Of a DNA stretch of 64,000 nucleotides, positions 41,231-49,266 are shown piece by piece. Positions within the stretch are counted from its first letter, which is position 1; each line of letters begins with the position of its first letter. The notes below the pieces were generated by a model. The model did no database searches. It was not told the DNA's origin and saw only the letters and a list, made by a program, of their open reading frames with translations. Source of the stretch: Nitrobacter sp039808345 (GTDB taxonomy: Bacteria > Pseudomonadota > Alphaproteobacteria > Rhizobiales > Xanthobacteraceae); contig NZ_CP181167.1 of NCBI RefSeq assembly GCF_047824785.1, positions 2,914,001-2,978,000 on the forward strand. Direction: 5' to 3'. A program made the translations under genes and the position numbers.

Positions 41231-41776
41231 ATGGCAACCGATCACATTCGCTACGATTTGCTGACAACCGACGCCATGCGCGGTGTCCTGCGCCGCGTGC
41301 TGACAGACGCCGCCGAGCGCGGCCTGCCGGGCGAGCACCACTTTTTCATTACCTTCAAGTCGAAGGCCGATGGCGTGACGATATCACCCCGTCTTCTGGC
41401 GCAGTATCCCGAGGAGATGACCATCATCCTCCAGCATCAGTTCTGGGATCTGATAGTCACTGATGACCACTTCGAGGTCGGCCTGTCGTTCGGCGGCGTG
41501 CCGGAGCGCCTCGTGGTTCCCTTCAGCGCGATCAAGAGCTTCTTCGACCCATCGGTGCAGTTCGGATTGCAGTTTGAGCCGGCTGAGACAGCGGAAGCCC
41601 AGGCGGAGACAGCCGGGACCGAGAGCAACGCGAGCGAGCCATCGACCGCGCCCTCCCCGGCGGCGCTGGCCGTTCCGGCTGATCCTTCCCAGCCCGCAGC
41701 GGCCGAAACCGAGGACAAACCCAAACCTGGCCAGGGTGCCGAGGTTGTCAGACTGGACCGCTTCCGCAAGAAGTAA
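41231..41776 (+). CDS. sspB: SspB-family ClpXP adaptor
   Basis: 181 residues from ATG 41231 (MATDHIRYDLLTTDAM). The SspB fold covers about residues 1-115, with HHFFITFKSKADGVTISPRL; a flexible Pro/Ala/Glu-rich tail follows and ends in a conserved ClpX-binding peptide (VVRLDRFRKK). SspB delivers ssrA-tagged proteins to ClpXP. It is the next gene after ssrA, so tag and adaptor are adjacent. The tail is longer than in many members. Confidence 0.9.
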   Translation: MATDHIRYDLLTTDAMRGVLRRVLTDAAERGLPGEHHFFITFKSKADGVTISPRLLAQYPEEMTIILQHQFWDLIVTDDHFEVGLSFGGVPERLVVPFSAIKSFFDPSVQFGLQFEPAETAEAQAETAGTESNASEPSTAPSPAALAVPADPSQPAAAETEDKPKPGQGAEVVRLDRFRKK

Positions 41777-41862
41777 CAGGGTTGCCTGCGCCTGATCTTC
41801 CTTTCAAGGGGGTGAGGATGGGGGCTGCGTCCGGCCGCGACATGAACATAACGGACTGAGCC

Positions 41863-43272
41863 ATGGCTACGTCATCACGCACGGCGAAAACGCGCACGGA
41901 GACCGACAGCTTCGGCGCCATCGAAGTTCAGGCCGACCGCTACTGGGGAGCCCAGACCGAACGCAGCCGGCAGAACTTCTGCATTGGCGAGGACCGGATG
42001 CCGATGCCGCTGATCAAAGCGCTCGGCATCGTCAAGCTGGCGGCGGCGCAAACCAATCAGGAGCTTGGCCTGCTCGACCGCCGGCGCGCGAAAGCAATCA
42101 TTCACGCGGCGCGCGAAGTGATCGAGGGCAAGCTCGATGATCATTTTCCGCTCGTGGTCTGGCAGACGGGATCGGGCACGCAGACCAACATGAACCTCAA
42201 CGAGGTCATCGCCAACCGCGCCAACGAGCTGCTCGGCGGCAGGCTCGGCGACAAGAATCCTGTTCATCCGAACGACCACGTCAACATGAGCCAGTCGTCG
42301 AACGATACGTTTCCAACGGCGATGCATATCGCGGCGGCTCACGGCATCGTGTCCGATCTCGTCCCCGCGCTGGCCGCCCTGCTCAAGACGCTGCGCGAGA
42401 AGGAAAAGGCGTTCGCGCATATCGTCAAGATAGGACGGACGCATACCCAGGATGCAACTCCGCTGACGCTCGGCCAGGAATTCTCCGGCTATGCGGCGCA
42501 GATCGAGAGCGGTCTGGCGCGGCTTCGCACGGCGCTGAACGACCTCTATCCGCTGGCGCAAGGTGGAACCGCGGTGGGGACCGGGCTCAACGCGAAGCCA
42601 AAATTTGCAAAACTGTTTGCGAGGAACGCAGCTCTGCTCGCAAAACTCCCTTTCAAGAGCGCTCCCAACAAGTTTGAGGCCCTCGCTTCAAACGACGCCT
42701 ATGTTTTCGTTCACGGCGCGATCAACGCCGTCGCAACGGGTCTGTTCAAGATCGCGAACGATATCCGCTTTCTGGGATCCGGACCTCGATCCGGTCTCGG
42801 CGAACTGATCCTTCCCGAGAACGAACCCGGATCGTCCATCATGCCGGGGAAGGTCAACCCCACTCAGTGCGAAGCGATCACCATGGTCTGCTGTCGGGTG
42901 TTCGGAAATCACACGACCATGACCGTGGCCGGCAGTCAGGGACATTTCGAGCTCAACGTCTACAAGCCGGTCCTGGCTTACTGCATGATCGATTCCATAC
43001 GATTGCTCGCCGACGCCACGCGCTCATTCACCGACCACTGCATCAAGGGCGTCCGCGCCGACGAGCAGCGGATCAGCGAGTTGATGCAACGCTCGCTCAT
43101 GCTGGTCACCGCGCTCGCACCGAAGATCGGCTACGACAACGCGGCGAAGGTCGCCAAGGCCGCCCATGAGCGCGGCACAACATTGAAGGAGGAGGCTCAG
43201 CGGCTCGGCTTTGTTACGGCCGCGGAGTTCGACCGGCTGGTGCAACCCGGCAAAATGACGCGGCCGGGATAA
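41863..43272 (+). CDS. fumC: Fumarate hydratase class II
   Basis: 469 residues. Catalytic loop GSSIMPGKVNPTQCEAI with the serine, plus TGSGTQTNMNLNEVIANRA and VNMSQSSNDTFPTAMH. A stable, iron-free homotetramer that interconverts fumarate and malate. It is transcribed in the same direction as sspB after an 86-bp gap. No unusual features. Confidence 0.95.
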   Translation: MATSSRTAKTRTETDSFGAIEVQADRYWGAQTERSRQNFCIGEDRMPMPLIKALGIVKLAAAQTNQELGLLDRRRAKAIIHAAREVIEGKLDDHFPLVVWQTGSGTQTNMNLNEVIANRANELLGGRLGDKNPVHPNDHVNMSQSSNDTFPTAMHIAAAHGIVSDLVPALAALLKTLREKEKAFAHIVKIGRTHTQDATPLTLGQEFSGYAAQIESGLARLRTALNDLYPLAQGGTAVGTGLNAKPKFAKLFARNAALLAKLPFKSAPNKFEALASNDAYVFVHGAINAVATGLFKIANDIRFLGSGPRSGLGELILPENEPGSSIMPGKVNPTQCEAITMVCCRVFGNHTTMTVAGSQGHFELNVYKPVLAYCMIDSIRLLADATRSFTDHCIKGVRADEQRISELMQRSLMLVTALAPKIGYDNAAKVAKAAHERGTTLKEEAQRLGFVTAAEFDRLVQPGKMTRPG

Positions 43273-43524
43273 TGATCGGCCGGCGCTTCGGTGCTTCTGT
43301 ATTTCTAGAGTTTCTATAAGCGGCGGCGATCGTCTGCTGATCAGCTTTTCGTGAACAGCTATATACTAATATCGTCGAACAGCTTAGACACTATTCGCGC
43401 CCTGCCGCGGCGCATCATGATCCATCACAAATTATAGCCGTTTTGATTATAGCAGTTTTGGCGGAATGAATTTTCGATTTTTGTAACGACGCGTTCCCGG
43501 CATTTAAGACAGCGGAATTGATCC

Positions 43525-43713
43525 ATGGGGGATGTGATTAACCTGAACAGGCGCAGGAAGCGCGCTGAACGCGAACGGGCAGCCGTCATCGCCGACGCCA
43601 ATCGAGCGCGCTTCGGCCGCACCAAGGCCGAGCGCGATCTTTCAAAGCGCCAGAAAATGCGAGAGCTACGTTTGCTCGATCAACATCGCATCGACGGCGA
43701 GGACGCATCATGA
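43525..43713 (+). CDS. DUF4169 small basic protein
   Basis: 62 residues, highly charged (MGDVINLNRRRKRAERERAA), matching the DUF4169 pattern of alphaproteobacteria. Its stop overlaps the ATG of the ribbon-helix-helix gene (ATGA). Function is unknown; the coupling suggests a partnership with that regulator. Confidence 0.75.
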   Translation: MGDVINLNRRRKRAERERAAVIADANRARFGRTKAERDLSKRQKMRELRLLDQHRIDGEDAS

Positions 43714-43964
43714 AATCGCCTGTCGTGAAACGATCGATCGTCGTCGCCGGTCACAAGACCAGCGTGAGCCTCGAGGAAGCATTCTGGAACGGGATGAAGG
43801 AAATTTCGAGTCACCGTGACATGACCCTTTCCGAGCTCGTCGGCGAGATCGACAGCAACCGTCAACAGGGCAACCTCTCCTCGGCGATCCGCCTCTTTGT
43901 TCTGGACTACTTCCGAAGCCGCGCGACAACGTCCGGGTCCGAAAGCAGTCCCAGCCTCGGATAG
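43710..43964 (+). CDS. Ribbon-helix-helix protein (first of two paralogues)
   Basis: 84 residues. VVKRSIVVAGHKTSVSLEEA then FWNGMKEISSHRDMTLSELV and LSSAIRLFVLDYFRS form the RHH_4-type domain, with the beta strand near residues 7-17. Members are DNA-binding or co-factor-like small proteins. It is coupled to the DUF4169 gene. The similar gene at 44354 makes a pair in this locus. Confidence 0.75.
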   Translation: MKSPVVKRSIVVAGHKTSVSLEEAFWNGMKEISSHRDMTLSELVGEIDSNRQQGNLSSAIRLFVLDYFRSRATTSGSESSPSLG

Positions 43965-44353
43965 CAGGCATCGCCTCTTCGCGGAACATCGAATCAAACC
44001 CCATCCGCATGTCTGCGCATACCGGCGTCACGATCGTGAGCGCCAGGCTCGAGCTTTCCCGGCTCTGAGGGAATTAGAGCGTTTTCAAACGAAGTGGACA
44101 CTGCTTCGCTCGAAGACACCAATAGGTTGTTTCCCGAATATCGGTGTGCGGTACTTTCAGCTACTATGTACCTGCGCCTTGACGATCCACCATCGCGCCG
44201 ATCAGAGGTGGACCGCACGATCACCCGCATGCCCGCGGCGCGGTCCACCGACGATCCGCAGCACCGTTTTTCGCAGTCAGACCGAACAAGACGTCCGGTG
44301 AGATATCATCGTGCGCCGATGATGAGGCTTGCCTAACACAGAGGAAATCAATC
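43965..44353. other. Gap between the two ribbon-helix-helix genes
   Basis: 389 bp without a convincing gene. Around 44077-44100 AGAGCGTTTTC and GAAGTGGAC recall the dispersed repeat core, and the stretch probably holds a degraded copy. The promoter for 44354 is expected near its 3' end; a GAGGAAAT ribosome binding site precedes that gene. Confidence 0.4.
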
Positions 44354-44668
44354 ATGCACAACGACGAAAGCGGCGACCGCCGCGAAGAGCCGGAACTGTT
44401 GCGCGAATATGCCGTCGTCAAACGATCGGTGGTCGTCGGCGGCCACAAGACCAGCGTGAGCCTCGAAGACGCGTTCTGGACAAGCCTGAAGGATATCGCG
44501 ACACGACAGGGCATAACCCTTTCCACGCAGATTGCCTCGATCGACACCAATCGCAGGACCAGCAATTTGTCTTCGGCGATCCGTCTGTATGTCCTGGAGC
44601 ATTTTCGCATGCGGGCGACAAGCACCCTGTTCATCGGCGAACGTCAGACACCGTCCGCACGACTATAG
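44354..44668 (+). CDS. Ribbon-helix-helix protein (second paralogue)
   Basis: 104 residues with a good GAGGA site upstream. VVKRSVVVGGHKTSVSLEDA, FWTSLKDIATRQGITLSTQI and LSSAIRLYVLEHFRM match the first paralogue nearly residue by residue, with a 20-residue acidic N-terminal extension. It is a local duplication without the DUF4169 partner. Confidence 0.75.
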   Translation: MHNDESGDRREEPELLREYAVVKRSVVVGGHKTSVSLEDAFWTSLKDIATRQGITLSTQIASIDTNRRTSNLSSAIRLYVLEHFRMRATSTLFIGERQTPSARL

Positions 44669-44806
44669 CGTTTTCGGGCGCAGCATGTCCTCGGGCTTGG
44701 GCCCTAAGGATGGAATCCGGTTCGCGCAAAGAAAACGCGTCAAAACATAATGATGGAGCGTTTCACCGCTTCCATGAAGCGGTGAAGGACTCTAGCGCCG
44801 GCGCAC

Positions 44807-44900
44807 CGGTCAAATGGAATCAGCGCCGCCGCTCCAGTTAATTGATTGAGCATCGGATTTATCCCGAAACCGGTTCCCACTTTCGGGTCCGATGCTCTAG
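44807..44900. repeat. Dispersed hairpin repeat, family A, copy 3
   Basis: Same 94-bp unit as at 30334 and 36366, ending in CTAG. The asmA stop codon (TAG, 44899-44897) lies within its right end, as for copy 2 and the DUF2065 gene. GAGCATCGGA/TCCGATGCTC can form a hairpin in the asmA 3' end. Confidence 0.9.
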
Positions 44901-47900
44901 CGCCGACGCATCGGCGCGGGCGCTATGAGCTGTGTCTCCGCCGGCAAGCGCGAAGCCGGCGGCGGCGACACACCGGATGCATGGGCGGCGGTTGACGGAC
45001 GCGGAAACGGTAGCGGGACGGTCATCCGGTGTCTTGCCGCGAAGCGCCGAGGATCCCGCTTTGGTACTGGCGCATGAATAACAGGCGCAACGTTCGTCGC
45101 CAGCACAGGATCAGAAACCTCCAACGGCTCAGCCTGAGGTGATGCCGGCGCCGGCGAAATCACCGGAGGCTGCTCCAGGCTTTGCTCGATCGAATCGAGT
45201 CGGCGGGTTTCGCGATCGATCGACCTCACCGCAAGCCATGACGACAACGCCGCGACGTCAATGGTCCGGTTGATCGCGTGGGGTGATCCCACCGCGAATA
45301 TCTGAACTTCCGGACGACCGTTCGCGGAACCGAGCGAGGTCGAGACAAGCCCGGCGCGGATATCGACCTGATCCGCCGTGATGTCATACCCGCCCGAAAC
45401 AATTGCCTGTGCTCCCTCGCCGTCCAGCGGCGTCGGGCTGACACGCAAGCGGCCATCCCTCACCGTGAACGGAATTTGCGCCGATGCGACCGACAGCGGT
45501 GCTGCGGACAGAGACCGCTCGACGATCTCCTGCAACCTGACATCGTCCGATCCCCGCTCGACGCCGCTATTGACGGCGGCATCGAACGAGTGCGGGTCGA
45601 GCCCTGGAATCCGCGCGTGATCGAGCGTGACCACCCCGTCACCGGACAGCGCCCCCACCATCGCGGATACGCTACGGCCCTGGCTGGCGAGCGTGATGCG
45701 CGCCGATGTGCGGCCGGCAGGCATCGCCAGCGCGCCGTACCGCAATGACGAACCCTCGACGTTGGTGAGTTGAATGCCCACATTCAGGGCCACGCCTTCG
45801 GCGGTCTGCCGAACGTCGAGGCTTGCCATGGCGTCGCCGCCACCGATTTTCCCCTTCAGCGCATCGAATATCAGGGAATGTTCGTCCCCTTTGATGACGC
45901 CGCTGAAGGGCTTCAGCTCAACGTCTCCGGGCAGTACGCCGCGCAGCGCCGCGAAAGCAAGTTGAGCGCGCCAACCTTCCGGCAGGCCGACGCTCCACGG
46001 ATTGGCCGGGTCACGTCCCGCAAAGCCCGCCGCAAGTCCGAACGCCGCCGCCACATCGAGCGTGTTGATTCCGATTTCGCCTTCCAGGTGATTTTCGTTT
46101 CCCAGATTGACCGTAACGTGTCCGCGCATGCGCGAACCGGCTACCGCACTATCGAGGTCGCTGAAGACCAGCTTGCTGCCAGCCAGCGTGACATGGGACG
46201 ACAGCCTGACCTTCCGGGCATCCGGATCGGATGGCTGAAGATTGAGCAGCGGCTTGAGATCGACCTGGTGGACCGTGAGATGAAGGTCGGCCTTCCGATC
46301 CGGCGACCATGGCTGCGCCGTTCCCTTTATTTCGGCATCGAGATCCGCTCCCGACATCCTCGCATTCAGCCGAATCGGGGCACGCCACGTCCCCGTCGCT
46401 GTCGTTTCCAGAACGGATGGGTTGGCGACCGCGATCACGCGGTCGAGGCCCAGCAACATCGGCACGCCCCCGCCGCGCTCCGATGTCAGCTTCGTCCGCA
46501 TCGTCATCTCGCTGCGGGTCAGGGCATCGAGATCGGCTGCGCGCACCGCCGCGAGCGAAGGCGCCGCGGCCAGCGATATCGTGCCTTTCAGTCGCGGCAG
46601 ATCGACCTTGAGCGTGGCGCCGGCATCCGCCCTGTTCTTGTCGGCCTGGCTTTTACCGATGTTGACCGTGAGATGAAGACCGGCCGCCTCCGCGGCCGCC
46701 GGCAACGCCTCCAGGCGCGCCGCGACGCCTGGTGCGAACGGAGCAATCACGCCCGCCATCGGGGCGATCGATTCCGATGTCGCATTCAACGATAGCCGTC
46801 CGGTCGTATTGACGCGATCGAACGCGCCGGAGCCATCGATCTGGAGGCCGCCGGAGGAGCCGACTTTCAATTGTTCGAGCGCGACAGCCGTTGGTCCGTA
46901 GCTCAGTTCGGCGATCAGCGGATGCAGCTCCTGTCCCGCCGATATCGCGCGATCAATATTCAGTGACAGTCGTCCCTCGTCAGGCCAACCGCCTCGCAGC
47001 GCCGAGGCCGCGCTGATCAGGCTCGCCGCGGCATCGAGATCAAACCGGCGCGCCTTGAGTTCAACGTCGGCTCGCGTACCGTTCTCCGCCGCCGGATCGA
47101 CAAACGCCAGCCGCCCCTCGATGCTGCCACCCTCGGTATCGGCCTTGAGCTGTTCGAAGACAACCCGGCCCCGATCAACAGTCAGTTCGGTCTGTACATG
47201 CAGCGGCTTTCGGGTCCGGCTCGTGACTTCGCGCTCGCCCCGCAGCCATGCGATGAACGTGTCCGGATCGGACGACTCCACATCGAGCGTGCCGTTGAGT
47301 CCGGACGATGACCCGGCGTGCAGGATCTCGCCCTTAACAGTTACGCACGTGGCGCCGGGAGGTTGGAATGCCAGCCGGCTGATGGTCCATGAAGCGGCGT
47401 CGCTGTGTAGGACTGTCTCGAAATTCTGTATCGGGCGGCCTCCCAGCATGATGCGGTCAGCGCTGATCCCGATGTCCGCGGCGAGCCACGGTTTCGGGAT
47501 TTTTGTCAGAGAGCCCTGTAATGAGCGCAACAGCCTTGCGGGCGGGTCACGATCTCCGGCAAGCAGGCGGTCGGCGTCGAGCTGAGGCGCCGACAATGCA
47601 ACATGAAGCCGAGGCGATGAGCCGAAGTGAATCTCTCCGCCGCCGGTAAGCCTCAGCGCCGAATCGGCACGACCATAGCCGGCCTCGACACGATCGAGCC
47701 GCGCGCCTTTCGGATCGGCCTTCACCCTGGCCGATACACGCCATGGCCGCTGAGAGGGATCGCCCGAAAAGCTCTTGCCGGCAGGCTCCCCGGCGCCCGC
47801 GAGCGTCAGCGCGCCATCGAAACGCGGACTCCGCTCATCGAATGACAGGACGCCATCGACGTCGACGAACTCCGCACGCGCCCCGGGATCGATCGTGACA

Positions 47901-48505
47901 TGAACACGGCGGGCATCGCCGCTACCTGCCTGCGCGAGCGATATTTGAAAGGGATAGCGCGTTCCCGACAACACGAAGTTGCCGTTGCCGCGCACGGACG
48001 CTCCCGATGAACGCACCTCACCGCTGAACGCGATGTCGCTCAATTCGAAAGCGCTGCGGCTTGCAGCATCATGAAGCGCCACGCGGCCGGTGAGATTCAA
48101 CTGATCGACGGAAAGCGAGCCGAAACTGAACATCAGCGGCCCGTCCACCTGCCCTTTGTCATTGAGGCCAAGGTCGAGCGCGACGCCGTTGATCGTCAAT
48201 TCGGTTGCGCGCCACTCTCCTCGCATCAGCGAGCCCAGGCTGAATTCGACGGCGAGACTGTCCGCGCGCATCTTTCCCGGATCGTTCGGCCCTCCAACCG
48301 TCACCGACTCAAACCGCAATGAGGGCGACGGAAGCAACCGGGCGTCGAGTCGGCCATCGACTCGCACCGGCGCTCCGATCACGCGCGCCGCTTCCGTCTC
48401 AAACTGCGATCGAAAACGGTTCCAGTCGATGAAATACGGCCCAACCAGCGCGGCGAAGAGCGCGACAATAAGTGTGATTGCCAGGCCGAGCAGCGTGGTC
48501 TGCAC
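44897..48505 (-). CDS. Large AsmA-family protein
   Basis: 1202 residues. N-terminal membrane anchor (MQTTLLGLAITLIVALFAAL) followed by FIDWNRFRSQFETEAARVIG, the AsmA N-terminal signature, a very long beta-rich region with repeated LDV and RGXLA-like strands, an AsmA C-terminal segment and a Pro/Arg-rich tail. AsmA-like proteins bridge the inner membrane and periplasm and are linked to outer-membrane lipid transport. It is isolated on its strand, with a repeat at its 3' end. Confidence 0.85.
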   Translation of the reverse strand: MQTTLLGLAITLIVALFAALVGPYFIDWNRFRSQFETEAARVIGAPVRVDGRLDARLLPSPSLRFESVTVGGPNDPGKMRADSLAVEFSLGSLMRGEWRATELTINGVALDLGLNDKGQVDGPLMFSFGSLSVDQLNLTGRVALHDAASRSAFELSDIAFSGEVRSSGASVRGNGNFVLSGTRYPFQISLAQAGSGDARRVHVTIDPGARAEFVDVDGVLSFDERSPRFDGALTLAGAGEPAGKSFSGDPSQRPWRVSARVKADPKGARLDRVEAGYGRADSALRLTGGGEIHFGSSPRLHVALSAPQLDADRLLAGDRDPPARLLRSLQGSLTKIPKPWLAADIGISADRIMLGGRPIQNFETVLHSDAASWTISRLAFQPPGATCVTVKGEILHAGSSSGLNGTLDVESSDPDTFIAWLRGEREVTSRTRKPLHVQTELTVDRGRVVFEQLKADTEGGSIEGRLAFVDPAAENGTRADVELKARRFDLDAAASLISAASALRGGWPDEGRLSLNIDRAISAGQELHPLIAELSYGPTAVALEQLKVGSSGGLQIDGSGAFDRVNTTGRLSLNATSESIAPMAGVIAPFAPGVAARLEALPAAAEAAGLHLTVNIGKSQADKNRADAGATLKVDLPRLKGTISLAAAPSLAAVRAADLDALTRSEMTMRTKLTSERGGGVPMLLGLDRVIAVANPSVLETTATGTWRAPIRLNARMSGADLDAEIKGTAQPWSPDRKADLHLTVHQVDLKPLLNLQPSDPDARKVRLSSHVTLAGSKLVFSDLDSAVAGSRMRGHVTVNLGNENHLEGEIGINTLDVAAAFGLAAGFAGRDPANPWSVGLPEGWRAQLAFAALRGVLPGDVELKPFSGVIKGDEHSLIFDALKGKIGGGDAMASLDVRQTAEGVALNVGIQLTNVEGSSLRYGALAMPAGRTSARITLASQGRSVSAMVGALSGDGVVTLDHARIPGLDPHSFDAAVNSGVERGSDDVRLQEIVERSLSAAPLSVASAQIPFTVRDGRLRVSPTPLDGEGAQAIVSGGYDITADQVDIRAGLVSTSLGSANGRPEVQIFAVGSPHAINRTIDVAALSSWLAVRSIDRETRRLDSIEQSLEQPPVISPAPASPQAEPLEVSDPVLATNVAPVIHAPVPKRDPRRFAARHRMTVPLPFPRPSTAAHASGVSPPPASRLPAETQLIAPAPMRRR

Positions 48506-48825
48506 GGTGTCCCCCTCTGACCCTTCCGGCGAATTAAGTCGGTCCAGCAGACCTTATGGCGCTGCGCGCGCTGAAACGAATGCCGCACCCCTTATAGTAA
48601 CAGCAACTATGGCAAAGTCGCAGCGAAGGCGGGCAGACACTATCCGGAAAAAGGGTGAAAACGATCGCGACAAAATCTGTAAGGATGCATTCCCGATTAT
48701 CGCCGCCGGTTGTAGAAATTCCAGCCGTGCGTACTTTCAGGCTGTCGTCGGCGACCTACGGCGCCGTCGTGCAAGCCCGAGGGCACGGGGAGCGCATCGC
48801 CATGCCCTCGGATATACCTGACCCG
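48506..48825. other. Gap between asmA and the DUF1328 gene
   Basis: 320 bp on which I see no real gene; longer frames on the plus strand are antisense to both neighbours. The upstream region of asmA, with its promoter, lies here. Confidence 0.4.
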
Positions 48826-48999
48826 CTACACGCGGTTCCGTCCGCGCAAGAAGCCGATCACCGCCGAAACCACGATCAGGATGAGCGCAATGAAGAAGAT
48901 GATCTTTGCGATTTCGATGGAGGCGCCCGCGATCCCTCCAAAGCCCAGAACGCCGGCGATCAATGCAATAACCAGGAACGTCACCACCCAGTTCAACAT
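48826..48999 (-). CDS. DUF1328 small membrane protein
   Basis: 57 residues: MLNWVVTFLVIALIAGVLGF then GGIAGASIEIAKIIFFIALI and a second helix, ending in RGRNRV. The two-helix pattern and GFGGIAG match the DUF1328 (YtjA-like) family. It lies between asmA and uvrD and is often stress-induced in relatives; regulation is not shown here. Confidence 0.9.
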   Translation of the reverse strand: MLNWVVTFLVIALIAGVLGFGGIAGASIEIAKIIFFIALILIVVSAVIGFLRGRNRV

Positions 49000-49266
49000 G
49001 ATTTGGTCTCCGTTTTCGGCGCGCTTCGCGCGTTGACTGAAAAATCAATCCGTTACGGGAACAATGGTTCCGTCGCGGCCGTGTTCGAGAAAAAATCCGG
49101 GAAATAAGCGGTTTTGAGGAACAAAACAGCGAGCGCGGCGCGATGATTCATTGGCCGGAAGGCTAAAAGTCGCTACGAAGCGCCTTCGCCCTATATATTC
49201 TTCATCCTTGCCAAGAGGGCTCCCCTTCGCTGGCCGACAGTGCCATCGTAGGCAAAGACGATTCGC

